This document shows, one piece after another, positions 12,701 to 24,989 of a stretch of 64,000 nucleotides of DNA. Made by a program: the position numbers and the translations under genes. Origin of the DNA: Nematostella vectensis (lineage: Eukaryota > Cnidaria > Anthozoa > Actiniaria > Edwardsiidae); contig NC_064044.1 of assembly GCF_932526225.1 (NCBI RefSeq), positions 4,997,747 to 5,061,746 on the forward strand, in the 5' to 3' direction. Within the stretch, counting starts at the first letter, position 1. Each line of letters begins with the position of its first letter. The notes beneath the pieces are model-generated. The model was not told the DNA's origin. It saw only the letters and a program-made list of their open reading frames with translations, and ran no database searches.

Positions 12701-15700
12701 TCCTTCTGGGAAATAAAATATAATTTGAAGTTGTGTCTTGACTTTTTCATCAATAGAACTAGTTACATTATTATATTAGCGTTGTGTGTTGTTTTTAAGG
12801 GGAATTGTGGTGCCGAAAGGGGTTTAAAGACTAAACCCCTTTCTGAGCCAGCGAGGTAGCTAGTAATCCGCTTGCATTATAGCCCTGGTGAGAGCAAGCA
12901 TGAGCAAATCTAACGAAGCAAATCAAATTATACTCACGTGCATCGAGGGAAGAATTTTTACAAACGCTGTTTTGCCGTCAATTGGCGTGCGCTTGAGCTT
13001 CGTCAGGGCTTTAGCGGCAACATCAACTCCAGGCATGCGCACAAATACCATACCTTGAATACAAATTTCACACATTAGACTTGGACAAGAATATCACAAC
13101 CAGTGACGCCCTCATATCCGTCTGGATTTCTGTCTTACCATATGTGGGGTAGATGTTCTTGAATTCACAACTCTCGGAGACTGAAAAAAAAGAGTGCATT
13201 GGTGTAAGGCTATTTCGGGGTGCGGGGGGGATTCCCCTATTGGGGTATGTGCCACCAGTTAGCCTATGGGTCCTTAGCTTCTTGAGTTAGACAAGATATA
13301 CGTTGACAACAAGGTTTTGGCTGTGTTTTAAAACACAGTAAATGCGATTGGAGCATGTCTTTGCACGTAGCGGGAATACATTTGCACGACTGAATCCTGG
13401 TCCCCTGGAAGCCATGTGTAATTTCAAAAAGCGTGTTTTAGAATCGCCACCTGAACCCCCATCAGAATTCGAATAGTCTTCCCTAAATATAAGCTTTTAA
13501 AATCCTTGATTTACCCTTACTTTCTGGTACCCATGAGGCACTGCAGGCTACGACTTATGGATTATCGAGTGCGACCCAATTTCAAATAGAAATTTACTGC
13601 TTAACATACGTTCTCCTAATACGCTGTTGAGCATGATCTCGTATCTTGAGCGGTCCATACTGGTCGGTAGATCGCCGATGCACATGGTGACAGGGCCGAG
13701 GGGTGAGTTCCTACGCCGTAAGTAGAACCGCGTGAGCTTCATGTCACGAATCGATTGCTGCGGGGAAAGGGATGACAATATCATTAATCGTACAGCGGAT
13801 ATTGGGCCTTTGTTGGGGTGTTGAACGTCTGGGAATGCATGAAAACGTCGGCTGTGTACAAAAAAATGATGTTTAATGTAATTTTTAAATTCATGCACAT
13901 TTTAGCTGATTATATAGTAAATGGCATATAGCTAATATGGATAGGCGAGACCTATAGAAATGAAGAAAATAGGAAATTCGCATCTTTTTTTACGGCCGCC
14001 GCATCAGTAACATTTGAAGTCTTGTTTTTTTTCTAATTATTTCTTTTTACCTTTCTTATGTCCATCAACGTCTTCCATGGGCACTCGTGAGCCTCCATGA
14101 CTCTCTCTTGCACTGAAATATGAATAGCAAATAGTTATTTTTATTGTTACAAAGCTTGAGCAACAAGCTGGTGCCACATTGATTAGCTAGCTAAAGAAGT
14201 TCATGGCCATCAGAAAATATATCTGTATTGACTTTGACAAAAGATTCCAAGCTGGCCACGGTAGCGTGCACCGTTTTTTGGTACCAAAAAGGTGGGGGGG
14301 GGGGGTGGTGCGAAGGACATAAAATCTCCTTATGAAATAATCCTTTACCTCCTTTTATTAGGTGGACCTCAGTAAGGGCATAATCCTCTTGGTTTTGATT
14401 CTAGGCGACAAAAAAACTACATTTATGTTCCTTACGCACAAACATAGTGAAAGCTTGAAATACAACCCTCTGAATTTCCTATAATGTTTTGTTAATCGGG
14501 ATTTAAGTGTACATAGCCATTGCATATTTGGACCTCTACTTAGATGGACATTCTTAGTCACAGTTTGACAAACCTCTTTACAAGGGACCTCTCAGGGGTT
14601 TCATTAGGCCCCGGCGGCCAGCAGAAGCACCAGCTATTTTCCACCGACTCAGCAGCTACTTTTTAAAAAAAATGTCTTGAACTAAAAAGATAAAATAACT
14701 TACACCCCCTACTTATGAATCTCCACCACCTACTCTGAAATTTAAGGAAAGCCCTGCCTCTATAAAGCAGACGTATGATGCAAGCTTACCCAGATACCAA
14801 ATTTCTTCATGGCGACGCTGATAATGTCGCTTACTGAGGTGGAAGCAATCACAGGTAGAGTCTTGAATAGAACAGGCACACTGAAACAATAAAGAATTAT
14901 AGGTCCAAGATTACCATAATTACTGTCAAAGAAACAAAGGACAGACAAACAGACAGGCAGACAGACAGCTGGACAATAGACAATCAACCAGACAGATAGA
15001 CAAAGGAATAGGCAGATAGAGAGAATAAAAGGATAAGAAAATCTGAAGCAAGGTAAAAAATGTATACCATCGACTTTTTAGCTTGTTTAGCATATCAAAA
15101 TCTTAATCCACAATAACAAAAAACTTACTCTATTTCAGTCCCTGCGTAAATGCGAATATAACCTTTTCTTTTATCAGCACTCTAAATAAAAAATCATGCA
15201 TATTAATAAAAAAATCTTATATATTTCTCAGCTTTTTGTTATAGCATCAGTTAGTTGCTTAGAGACCATCAGTGAGCAGTGCTATATGAACACCCATTTC
15301 TTGTTATTACCTTTATTCTAAGAAATATTAGTTACTTTGACACCCATTTCTGTGTAATTACCTTTATTCTAAGAAATATTAGTGGCTTTGACTCTTTCTC
15401 AGGGAATTGTACTGGTATCTCTTCTGGATCAAGAGGTCTTTCACTATCTGAATGATAATTTAAAATGGAAAACTATTCATCTATGCTAGACTGTGTGAGC
15501 TCTAGTCTGAGCTGACCCAATTCTACCCCAAACAAACACATACTCCTACCCACCCCACACAAACACACACTCCTACCCACCCCACACAAACACACACTCC
15601 TACCCACCCCACTCCCCCACACAAACACACACTCCTACCCACCCCACTCCCCCACACAAACACACACTCCTACCCACCCCACTCCCCCACACAAACACAT

Positions 15701-18700
15701 ACTCCTACCCACCCCACACAAACACACACTCCTACCCACCCCACTCCCCCACACAAACACACACTCCTACCCACCCCACTCCCCCACACAAACACATACT
15801 CCTACCCACCCCACTCCCCCACACAAACACACACTCCTACCCACCCCACTCCCCCACACAAACACATACTCCTACCCACCCCACTCCCCCACACAAACAC
15901 ACACTCCTACCCACCCCACTCCCCCACACAAACACACACTCCTACCCACCCCACTCCCCCACACAAACACACACTCCTACCCACCCCACTCCCCCACACA
16001 AACACACACTCCTACCCACCCCACTCCCCCACACAAACACATACTCCTACCCACCCCACACAAACACACACTCCTACCCACCCCACTCCCCCACACAAAC
16101 ACACACTCCTACCCATCCCACTCCCCCACACAAACACATATACTCCTACCCACCCCACTCCCCCACACAAACACATATACTCCTACCCACCCCACTCCCC
16201 CACACAAACACATATACTCCTACCCACCCCACTCCCCCACACAAACACACACTCCTACCCACCCCACTCCCCCACACAAACACATATACTCCTACCCACC
16301 CCACCACCCCACACAAACACACACTCCTACCCACCCCACTCCCCAAACAAACACACAATCCTACCCACCCCACTCCCCCACACAAACACACACTCCTACC
16401 CACCCCACCACCCCACACAAACACACACTCCTACCCACCCCACTCCCCCACACAAACACAAACTCCTACCCACCCCACTCCCCCACATAAACACACACTC
16501 CTACCCACCCTACTCCCCCACACAAACACACACTCCTACCCACCCTACTCCCCCACACAAACACACACTCCTACCCACCCCACTCCCCCACACAAACACA
16601 CACTCCTACCCACCCCACTCCCCCACACAAACACACACTCCTACCCACCCCACACAAACACATATACTCCTACCCACCCCACTCCCCCACACAAACACAT
16701 ATACTCCTACCCACCCCACTCCCCCACACAAACACACACTCCTACCCACCCCACTCCCCCACACAAACACACACTCCTACCCACCCCACTCCCCCACACA
16801 AACACACACTCCTACACACCCCACTCCCCCACACAAACACACAATCCTACCCACCCCACTCCCCCACACAAACACACAATCCTACCCACCCCACTCCCCC
16901 ACACAAACACACAATCCTACCCACCCCACTCCCCCACACAAACACACAATCCTACCCACCCCACTCCCCCACACAAACACACAATCCTACCCACCCCACT
17001 CCCCCACACAAACACACACTCCTACCCACCCCACTCCCCCACACAAACACACACTCCTACCCACCCTACTCCCCCACACAAACACACACTCCTACCCACC
17101 CCACTCCCCCACACAAACACACACTCCTACCCACCCCACTCCCCCACACAAACACACACTCCTACCCACCCCACTCCCCCACACAAACACACACTCCTAC
17201 CCACCCCACTCCCCCACACAAACACACACTCCTACCCACCCCACACAAACACATATACTCCTACCCACCCCACTCCCCCACACAAACACATATACTCCTA
17301 CCCACCCCACTCCCCCACACAAACACACACTCCTACCCACCCCACTCCCCCACACAAACACACACTCCTACCCACCCCACTCCCCCACACAAACACACAC
17401 TCCTACCCAACCCACACAAACACACACTCCACCTCAACACACATCCATGACATTCCTTCACTCACATCACACTTCATCGACCCATGTTGCCCCCCCTGAA
17501 AATCTAAAAAAAAACACCCACACACCACCAAGCCCTCATACAAAAAAACTCTACTCATCCCTATGTTACCTTACTGGGAAAAAAAACCACTCCATCTGCC
17601 CTTCTATACCCAAGTAAAGCCATACACAATATGCCGATGATACTACTGCTTCATTCTTTAAGGCACTAAACTTACGCTCATCTACTGCTTTGGCCAGGTA
17701 ATAATTATCAGGGTCATCATTTATATGAAAAGACTTCAATGTCTCATCCTGTAAAAGAGATTTTAATAAAAGAAGACTAAACCATTTTAAAATAAGATAC
17801 ACAAGATTCTGAGACCTGAGATGTTTATGTGCATACTGTACCTAAAAAGGGGTTCTAGGGGTTTTGGGTGCCCCCTATTAGTGATTTACACAATGGAGTG
17901 TGGAGCCAGGGGGTACTGGCCACCAAAAATAGACAGCTAACAAAAGAAAACAATGCTATATAAAATACAGCCATAGTTTAGTGTATAGTGGAAGGGGGTG
18001 CACCTTCATCGTATTTTTAGCTAGTTGTAATCTTCAGCACATATTTTTTTAATGGGTCTATAACCCCAATAAAAAAAGAAAAAAATAGGGACCTCCAGCT
18101 AAAATTAAACACCTAGGTACAACCCTCTTGCTAACTGCAGCTTTCACCAGAACTTTACTTATTCTGCAATCTATAATTTTTTCTAAACGTGTCTATAACA
18201 CTAATGTAAAATGGAAAAAGTGGACCCTCACTAAAATAAAACCCCTTGGTACACCCTTACTGCTAACCGCAGCCCTCACCAGAACTTTACTGATTTTGGC
18301 ATTCCTTGGTACCGTTACACTCTTTGATGCCCGAGGTGATGTCAGATTTCCATCATACACTTTAATACTGGTGTTCTCTGAAATTGAAAAGAAGAAACTG
18401 AACTATTGATTCTTAAGCAAAGAATGCCCACAATTACACCAAAAGTAAGAAACAATGCTTTGAAAGATTCTTCAGACTGTTATCCAGGGTGTTCCAGCTA
18501 GTGCGGGAGAAACTACATATATACATGCTATATGAACAGTGGTTTATCTTGTACCTGGATCAGTGTCATTAATGGGAAATGTCTCATTTATCTGGTCCAT
18601 TGATGATGTACATGAAACATCAGAAACAATGCCATCATCTTCATTTGACGAGAAATCACCTGCAATTTACAAATGTAAATAAAAAATGAGAAAAAAATAT

Positions 18701-21700
18701 TCATATATATTTTCAGCCAGGAAGATTGGCCTTTGTTTAGATCATGTTATCACACGGTGTTGATGCAGGTGGTAATGTAAATGATGGTCATTTTTGTATT
18801 GGACAAAAATGACTATATGGTGTTTGCAGTGATGACATTTTTATAACCATCACCTCCAAGGTCCTCATCATTGTCATCATCAACCAACAACACTATGCTT
18901 GTAATCACCTGGATCATGGTTGCCATCATCATCATCACTCTGAGGTCAAATTATCATTACCGTATACCACAATACAGTATGCTGTACACCCATAAATTAT
19001 ATAGTACTAGTGGTTACCCGTGAAATATTCATGAAAAGCAATTCTTTGTTGTACAAAACTTTATAAAACTTTGAGTCCCCAATATATTGATCTCATGTGT
19101 AGTTCCAGAAAATATCCATACCACACACACACCCCCCCCCCATGGAGGAGGTCGGAGGTATGACCCCCCACCCCTCTAAAATTTTCACCCCCCCTCCCCC
19201 GGAAAAATATGAATACAGTAAATGTTAAGGAGAAAAGGCATTTTTACCCCCCCCCCCCCCCCATCTCCGCTCTGGAAATTGGGCATTTGACCCCCCCACC
19301 CCGCGGAATTTCCAATCCCCTCCATGGGGATTGATTTGATTTACCTTAAATGTGAAAAGGCGCTTACTATAAAGTACCGCCCGTATTTTAGTATTCCGCA
19401 CCTTTTCCTATATCCATGTTGGGCACCCTGTGAATAATGTTTTTGGCGGGAATCGGACAACCCATTGCAGACAACCAAATTCAAACCATGCCAGTAAGAG
19501 CGTTTATATGTTGGGTTTTGTGAATAAGAGAGTGGATTGTGAATCCTCGCTTTGTTGGCCCTCTCGCTTACAAAAACGTGTGAATTAAAACTTTTTTATC
19601 CGGTAGAATCTTGAAAAACCTTTTTGCACACCTCTTTCCGAAAATGTGTGGAAATGGCGTGGTTTCGGAGTTTTCTAGCTCAGCTGTTTTTTCGTAAAAG
19701 GTGGACAACAGTCCATTCCTTAGCATATCATGTATAGTATAGATATATACATGACCATTTCAAGTCCAGATTTTTTAAAATAAATTTTAAAATAAAAGAA
19801 TTAAAACATATTATACTGTATCTACAGTACCCTATCTATTATTGAGTTGCTTTGTAGTCAATTTTTAACCCACTGCCTACTTTTATTTCTAATAGCGGAT
19901 AATTATAACCACACCTTTTAAGTTGTTGTGCAACTCAGCTTGAGTATCAGCATAAGGCCCCCACAGTCCCACATCAGGAAATGACACACAAAAAGGAGGG
20001 AGAGACACCCGATGAAGATAACCATAATGGCACTCTTTGGGTAACAGCTGGCTACAATTAGTATGACTCTAAAATAAGAAAAATTAAATCAAGGTGTGTT
20101 CAAGAAAGGGTCTTTTTTACACCCCTTTACAGGGCTTCTGGAATTACACGGAAAAAAACTCAAAATTACGCGGGATTCTTTGCTAAATTAGGCGCTAAAT
20201 TACGCGGAAAATCAATCATTACGCGGTAAATTACGCAGGATTTTGCAATACATTTTTCTTTAAAAATTAAAATTTTGCAGGATTCTTTACTGAATTACGC
20301 AGAATTACAAATTACACAGAATATCAACTGTTACGCCCAAACTACATTTTGTACCGAAGGAAAGCAGGAATTAACTTGAAAAAGGTTTATTTTTTGGGCG
20401 AAAATATCTTGGGCGAGTTTTCAGTGGCTCCTAGCCACCGGCCAATAAAAGAAGGTATTTTATTATTAGTCCTAGGCCTTAGTCCTAGGTTTAGCAAAGA
20501 ATGCCTAGTCATTTTATATGTGAAATTCAGTTCAAAATATCGCACTCTTACGAAGAATATCTGTCTTTTTTACAAGAAATAGCGGTAAGAACCCTATAAG
20601 AACACATCGGCTGTGCACTTAAATGTTTTGTCTTTCAAAATTTAGCTATATTACGCGGGATCACGCGGAAATTTGTGGATTATGAGGAGAAAGCCAAATT
20701 AGGCGCTTTCGCACAAGAGCGTAATTCCAGAAGCCCTGCCTTTAGGAATAAAAAATATAATTTAAGTACAAAAGTATGCATCAACTTTCACAAGAATATT
20801 TAAAAAAAGAGAAGCATTACACCCCCTTGGACCAAAGTCCAAAAAGTCTGTTTCTGAGCCAATACTTTTGCTAGATTGGATCTGGTGTTTTGGAATTCAA
20901 ACATTTTGACTTATTGTAGTAGTCCAAACAAAAGTATTTGGCAATGATATGTTTTAAAATCATTAAACTGATTAATCACTTTAAATGCATAAAACTGATG
21001 CAAAAATATATGTTAAAACTTCCATGTGATAAAGAAGCTAGCACATAGGTTAACGGCTCCTTACAGACTGAGCACACCAGCTGCACTTAAGGCTGGCCAG
21101 ACACTCTCCTGACCCACACGAGTGCTTGCAGGACACACATTTAGAGCTTGCCGAAAAGTTCCCTTCCCTCCAGTGATGGTCCTGCTTCACTGCACGCTAG
21201 AAAGAACAAAGTGAAAGGATCAAAACAGCAAAAAATAAACTATGACCATTGAATAGATGTTTTAAAGGAGAGCTGAGAACTTTTTGAAACTTTAGGGCTT
21301 TTTTTGGGTCTAGGTAACGGCTAAGGTGGTCATGATGATGATGAAGATGACTATTGATGATATACGATGGTGATAGTGGCTATGATGGTTGTAGTGATGA
21401 CAATAATATTTATGAGGATATAAATGAAAATGTAGATAATGATTGTTTGGCTATAGTAAACTTTGTACTCAGTAGGGTTTACACAAAGTGTGCATTCTTC
21501 TTCTCACCTTTTCTAGAAAAGGCACATAAGTTGCTGATTGTTTACAGTCCGTAACACTGAAATCTTGGCATGCTTCATGAACATAGTAGTCACAAACTGT
21601 TGTGGAAAAAATGCTGTTCTTTAACGCAAATGAAGGTGAAGCCTTAATTCCTGGAGCTCCAGGGATTGTTTTGCTTATAACCATCTAAAATCTAATTCAT

Positions 21701-24274
21701 TCTTTAGGAAGATACATGATGTATTTGACCTAGTTAACCAAAAACTGGTAAACAACTCTGCCAAATTTTCATCTTAAATAAGACTTTGAAAGAAAAAAGA
21801 AGTAGAAGAAGAAGTATTATTAAAGACGAAAAATTGGCAGAGTCGACCACCAGTTTTGGGTGAACCATATTTAAATACAACAATTTAACAAACACAATTA
21901 TTTGGTCATTTTGTTGGATATAACCCTGTAGTTAAAGTGAAACTTGTATTTACATCATAAAAAAACATCTATCTATAACGTGAATTTAATCTGATCTGTA
22001 CCGTCCTGCTATTAACATGCAGAGATACAGTACAGTATAAGCTACATGACAAACCTTGGCAGCGAAAGGCGGGGATATCTTCAAGACGTCTTCGGCACAC
22101 GCTACAAAATTTCTTCCTGAACGAAAATGAAAGACCACTCCATGTATGGGCCACAGGGATCTGAAAACAAAAATATGATTTTGCTACACTAGTGGATACC
22201 CATGAAGCATTCACATTTTAAGCATGTACTGTAACAGTAAGGCAGTTTTTTATCCTCTCAAAGTATAATCCCTCTGTCCCTTGCAGTGTAAGATCTGAGG
22301 TTAGGAGGGAGAATGGTACAGTCTCCTATTCCCACACCCTCAGGCATACTGTTTGTCCCCCTTTTGGATGGTGTCTCTCTCGTCCCCTTTTTGTTACATT
22401 TCTGAATCACAGATCAACACCTGAGATGTGACCAAGATCATTTCCCCAAGTTTCTCTATTAGATGTATCCATATTTGATGATAAGGACTCACATTGTGAT
22501 ACCATATATGAAGTACCTACCCATATTGTTATTACCGTGAACTCACCTTTACTAAAGTGGTTGCTATGGAAACACAAGGTATTGTGACAAAGATCATGCA
22601 TCTGTCATGAGTGACAAAGTTACAGACTGAAATAGAATAACATCTCATTATAATAAACACCTTATTAAATCTGTAAAAAAAAATCACTTAGAATGTTAAA
22701 GGAACCCATTCCATGCTTTCTAGAATGTATTGCATTTTTTATTTACCATATATGTTTGTTTTAGTACCTCACTTCCAATAAGCGCCTTTCTTCAAATTAA
22801 ATTCCTCCCTTGAGGTGCAAAATGTATGATAAGGCCCCTTTTTGTTTAACTGCTAAGTCCAACACCCCAAAATAGCAATTACAACAATGCAAGAGACCTT
22901 TTTAAGGCAGCCACAAAAAAATAAGCTAGTGAACTGCCTGTGAAGAAAAATATTGGACAGGAAAAAAAATAATGGCTGTTTAGAGGTCCTTTAACTACAT
23001 TAAGAGACAATTTGAGGGCATTCTATGATTTTTTTTTTACTTTATTTTAAAGTGACCTTTAGTCACCTATAAATTTTGAAAAATGTTTTAAGTTTTGCTG
23101 GTGTTAAAATATCAAGGGGATTATGGTTTAATCTAGGTCATCTGAATAAACAAGTGTATAGCTAAGTGAAATTCATTGCCACATAACTGGTTTAACAGAT
23201 CATGGAGTGTCATTTTATGTTTCTAATAAATAAACACTAAAGAGATTAGATTAGATGTTAGGTTTGAGTACATTTTATATGCTCGTTTTGGTTGCCTAGG
23301 AATATGTTGAGCTTTAAGCTTACCCATATCAAAGGTTCCATATCAAAGTCAGATCTCTACGCAACTAAAAAGCTGCACTTGAAAATCATTCAAGGGAAAA
23401 ATAGGAGGTGCACATATGTGTGTTTCCATTTCTGGGTACATGGAATATAATAACTGCCAATTAGCACAAGGCATGACTAACAGAAAATGAATTCAATGTC
23501 ACAGAAATTTGATTAAATCTTCTCGCCGATAGCGACAGCTGCTTATCCAGTCTAACATTCTGTAGCCTGGAGACTTTTTCTAACTTATTGCCTTCTTGCA
23601 TATACGTGATATATCGTCAAACTTCCGCTTCAAACGGAAAGGATTTTATGGCCTTCCCAAATTAAAGAATAGCTAAAAATACCCCAATACAGATGTGTTA
23701 ATAAAGATATTCTCTCAAAGAAATTGGGATGTCTTGGAGTTAATCAACGAGTTAACATTTTCAAGTGTTGAGTTATTTTCCTTGGTTTAGTTAAGTAAGT
23801 TACTTATCAAGATTTCCTGTTTTTCTCCTTGATTCAAAAATTGGTTTATCTAGTTGGGTATTGGCGGGTATAATGCAATAACAATAAGCTTGATGAGTAT
23901 CAGTAAGAGCTAAATCATAGTTTAGTCCAGTAAAAGCTTAATAAGTACGGGAAGAATGTCAAATTTGGAAAATGATGAGACAATATGGAACGAAACATCA
24001 CAACGTTCACATCACAAATAGATCAAGTTGACATTTTAGATCTGACGAATTGAGTACATAATCGAAGAATCTTACCATCACACATAAAGCCTTGATTCGT
24101 GAAGCCCCATAACATATCGGTACAATGATGACAGTACGTTGGTCGTGTAAAAGTTTTGCGTACGAATCTATGGCCGCTTTGGCCGTGTGCCTGGAAAGCT
24201 TCATCCAAAATCGGCGCAGAAAGCGGTCTGGCCAAGGATTGAGATCCAGTGTTCGTGTAATAGGAGAACGACAT
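3785..24274 (-). CDS. DGKQ: Diacylglycerol kinase theta (complete, 28 exons, 940 aa)
   Basis: It phosphorylates diacylglycerol to phosphatidic acid. Minus-strand exons: 24274-24076, 22626-22547, 22160-22055, 21596-21508, 21196-21065, 20068-19915, 18659-18555, 18377-18280, 17748-17676, 15447-15362, 15181-15129, 14880-14790, 14400-14349, 14112-14051, 13757-13610, 13180-13139, 13053-12938, 12455-12304, 11780-11632, 11047-10939, 10844-10647, 6042-5952, 5669-5608, 4860-4818, 4745-4677, 4589-4542, 4201-4103, 3901-3785. All borders are GT-AG and all phases agree; the sum is 2823 nt. Domains in order: three C1 zinc fingers (about 35-84, 98-146, 165-214; the third carries HHWREGNF), a Ras-association region (about 290-420), the catalytic domain from about 563 with ATP-binding GGDGT at 629-633, and the accessory domain ending near [15 protein letters not shown]. 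Three C1 domains plus RA define the theta type, and the length nearly equals human DGKQ (942 aa). The ATG at 24274 puts 34 residues before the first C1. Exact ends of the first and last exons are less certain than the interior. Confidence 0.95.
4280..4480. repeat. GATGAT-type microsatellite in a DGKQ intron
   Basis: An irregular array of gatgatgat and gatatggtgatgatgatgac units with an imperfect longer period. It lies in the intron between the exons at 4201-4103 and 4589-4542. Confidence 0.7.
6174..6261. repeat. 22-bp tandem repeat, four copies
   Basis: Four head-to-tail copies of a 22-bp unit beginning TCTCAAGCCAGATGTCCCGG, nearly identical. They sit just upstream of the LINE remnant in the large DGKQ intron and could be part of its 5' region. 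Confidence 0.8.
6470..8740 (+). pseudogene. Dead CR1/L2-like non-LTR retrotransposon (reverse transcriptase)
   Basis: Translation from about 6480 reads as a LINE reverse transcriptase: [20 protein letters not shown], then an AYR block, [12 protein letters not shown] in place of the usual [23 protein letters not shown], and YADIHQ where an active enzyme has YADD. An in-frame stop follows GCLQG at 6883-6885 and another precedes [13 protein letters not shown] near 7319. The C-terminal end ([19 protein letters not shown]) resumes at about 8454 after a foreign insertion at 7482-8449. It lies in the intron between the DGKQ exons at 10844-10647 and 6042-5952, antisense to the gene. The lost second aspartate and the stops mean it is inactive. 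The clade is judged by residue pattern only. Confidence 0.85.
7482..8449. mobile_element. Non-autonomous piggyBac-type insertion inside the LINE
   Basis: The segment is flanked by TTAA at 7478-7481 and 8450-8453. It starts CCCTTTCACTCC and ends with the imperfect inverted counterpart GGCAATGAAAGACT. Removing it with one TTAA rejoins the LINE frame as AILMFKV, so the insertion is later than the LINE. It has no convincing transposase. The terminal sequence resembles that of the piggyBac element at 58078-59644. Confidence 0.7.
8995..9135. repeat. Dispersed C-tract repeat (copy A)
   Basis: Contains two long C runs around TAGGTCCAATTTTTCGG and ends AATCCTGGGTACGGGCCTG. The same sequence recurs in opposite orientation at about 34110-34225, so this is a dispersed repeat, probably a miniature element. 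Confidence 0.65.
9385..9895. mobile_element. Decayed MITE-like element with internal repeats
   Basis: Bounded by AAAGGGACTTTACTTGAC on the left and a right end with CCGTGTAGACGGCCCTTTA. It contains several copies of CAAGTTTTACTTG(A/C)CAAG in both orientations and of GTGTAGACG. The inverted arrangement and lack of coding suggest a decayed inverted-repeat element in the large DGKQ intron; the exact ends are uncertain. Confidence 0.5.
10521..10602. repeat. Hairpin-forming foldback, about 82 bp
   Basis: CACTTAATTTTCGCGTCAC on the left pairs with GTGACAAGAAAATTAAGTG on the right across a short AT-rich loop. The 300 bp to its left is rich in the same TTTCGCGA words, so this is probably one end of a larger repeat. 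Confidence 0.7.
11132..11642. repeat. 32-bp minisatellite built on a DGKQ splice-donor junction, about 16 copies
   Basis: About 16 head-to-tail units of roughly 32 bp (for example gtagtattgcgtgacacacc plus tgtccctagcat). The last unit at the right includes the true 3' end of the DGKQ exon 11780-11632 and its donor (minus strand ACAG|gtgcgt). Almost every other unit keeps the same CAG|GTGC/GTGT junction. The array therefore arose by repeated duplication of the exon edge into the following intron. Confidence 0.88.
11796..12150. repeat. Degenerate tandem repeat, period about 40-45 bp
   Basis: Diverged copies of a unit containing AATTAATCAGAACGTTTGAT and GATCAGAGATGGAACA. It begins just beyond the acceptor of the DGKQ exon 11780-11632 and does not visibly include exon sequence. 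Confidence 0.65.
12216..12266. repeat. 12-bp tandem repeat, four copies
   Basis: Four copies of CACATGATCAAT, the last with CACGTG, in the intron before exon 12455-12304 ends. Confidence 0.75.
15290..15395. repeat. Tandem duplication of a DGKQ exon 3' end with its donor
   Basis: The 51-bp stretch at 15340-15391, holding the end of exon 15447-15362 and its donor, is repeated almost exactly at 15290-15339 in the intron. Both copies share ACCTTTATTCTAAGAAATAT and a usable-looking donor. Confidence 0.8.
15525..17440. repeat. Large 33-bp minisatellite, about 1.9 kb, in a DGKQ intron
   Basis: More than 50 copies of a 33-bp unit (CACACTCCTACCCACCCCAC followed by TCCCCCACACAAA), with variants carrying CATATACTCC and shortened units missing ACTCCCCCAC. 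On the kinase's transcribed-message sense the unit is G-rich (GGGGGAGTGGGGTGGGTAGG). It fills most of the intron between exons 17748-17676 and 15447-15362. Open frames across it come from the 33-bp (11-codon) period and are not genes. Confidence 0.95.
18050..18310. repeat. Tandem duplication of a DGKQ exon 3' end and donor (about 140 bp unit)
   Basis: The right copy (about 18190-18310) contains the true end of exon 18377-18280 and its donor gtgagg. The left copy (about 18050-18190) is a diverged duplicate with the same TTTCACCAGAACTTTACT core and a weakened donor (gtgaaa). Confidence 0.75.
19096..19333. mobile_element. C-tract MITE, 3'-degraded copy
   Basis: Starts with TGTGTAGTTCCAGAAAATAT, which is the inverted complement of the right end of the better copy at 32986-33196. 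It shares the GGAGGTCGGAGGTATGACCC block, two long C tracts and AATTTCCAATCCCCTCCATG. The right terminal repeat is lost or mutated. It lies in a DGKQ intron. Confidence 0.75.
20124..20744. mobile_element. MITE with 18-bp terminal inverted repeats and target duplication
   Basis: Perfect terminal inverted repeats CAGGGCTTCTGGAATTAC at 20130 and GTAATTCCAGAAGCCCTG ending 20738, flanked on both sides by CCTTTA (20124-20129, 20739-20744), which looks like a 6-bp target duplication. The interior is rich in ATTACGCGG words and has no transposase. It lies in the DGKQ intron between exons 21196-21065 and 20068-19915. Confidence 0.88.
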
Positions 24275-24989
24275 TGTATTGCAGTTACCAGTATTCGCCC
24301 TGGAAGAGAAAAACCTTGCTTCGCGGCATTTTTTTTCTCACCTCGGGAACCTTCTCGTCAAACCTCTCTCATACCGTAGTAAACAAATCAGGAAAAATAT
24401 GAGCCCGCGGTACCACACTTGACGGACCGACATACCATGCCTCGCTATGGTGACCAAGATACCGATTTGGCAATCGATAAATCGATAAAAATCGATGATA
24501 GCTGATTGATTTTTATCAAGAGAGCATAAGATAAGAGAGGGACACTTTGGTATTACCCGCGCGCCATGTCGATTCCGAATCTGGCTATTTTTAGTAACCA
24601 CCACCCTACCACTGCGGGTGAGGATTTGCTCCTTTTATTTTGTCCTACTCCCCCGCGGGTTGCGTGTTGTTGTTTTGCCACCTCGATAGGAGTGAAAAGA
24701 GATCATGTAAAATAACTCGGAAGAAGAAAACAAGTCTAACTTAAGTAAGCAAGATTGGCAAATATACTCACAGAAAGCTAAATCCCTGAATAGTTTGACT
24801 GTTTTTTTTTTTGTCTGAGTGGCGAAGTCAAGTAAAGAAGAAAGAAAAAAACCGACGAGCGATAAAATGGCTGTGATACCGCGTTTGATTCAAATCCCGA
24901 CTCCAGCTTGTATAATAACAACATAATAGTATAACATATAATAATAACAACATCAAAGAAGTACAGTGTAATATCTCCCTCTTTATTTA
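24275..24989. other. 5' flank of DGKQ, no further gene
   Basis: Contains the presumed promoter of the kinase. A cluster of ATCGAT words (ATCGATAAATCGATAAAAATCG) sits at 24473-24496, about 200 bp upstream of the ATG; it could be a regulatory site but nothing else supports this. The rest up to the (TA)n tract is AT-rich spacer. Confidence 0.4.

Noticed and set aside
16146-16424. Glycine/valine-rich ORF on the minus strand
   Set aside because: It lies wholly in the 33-bp minisatellite, whose period is a multiple of three and keeps frames open by itself.
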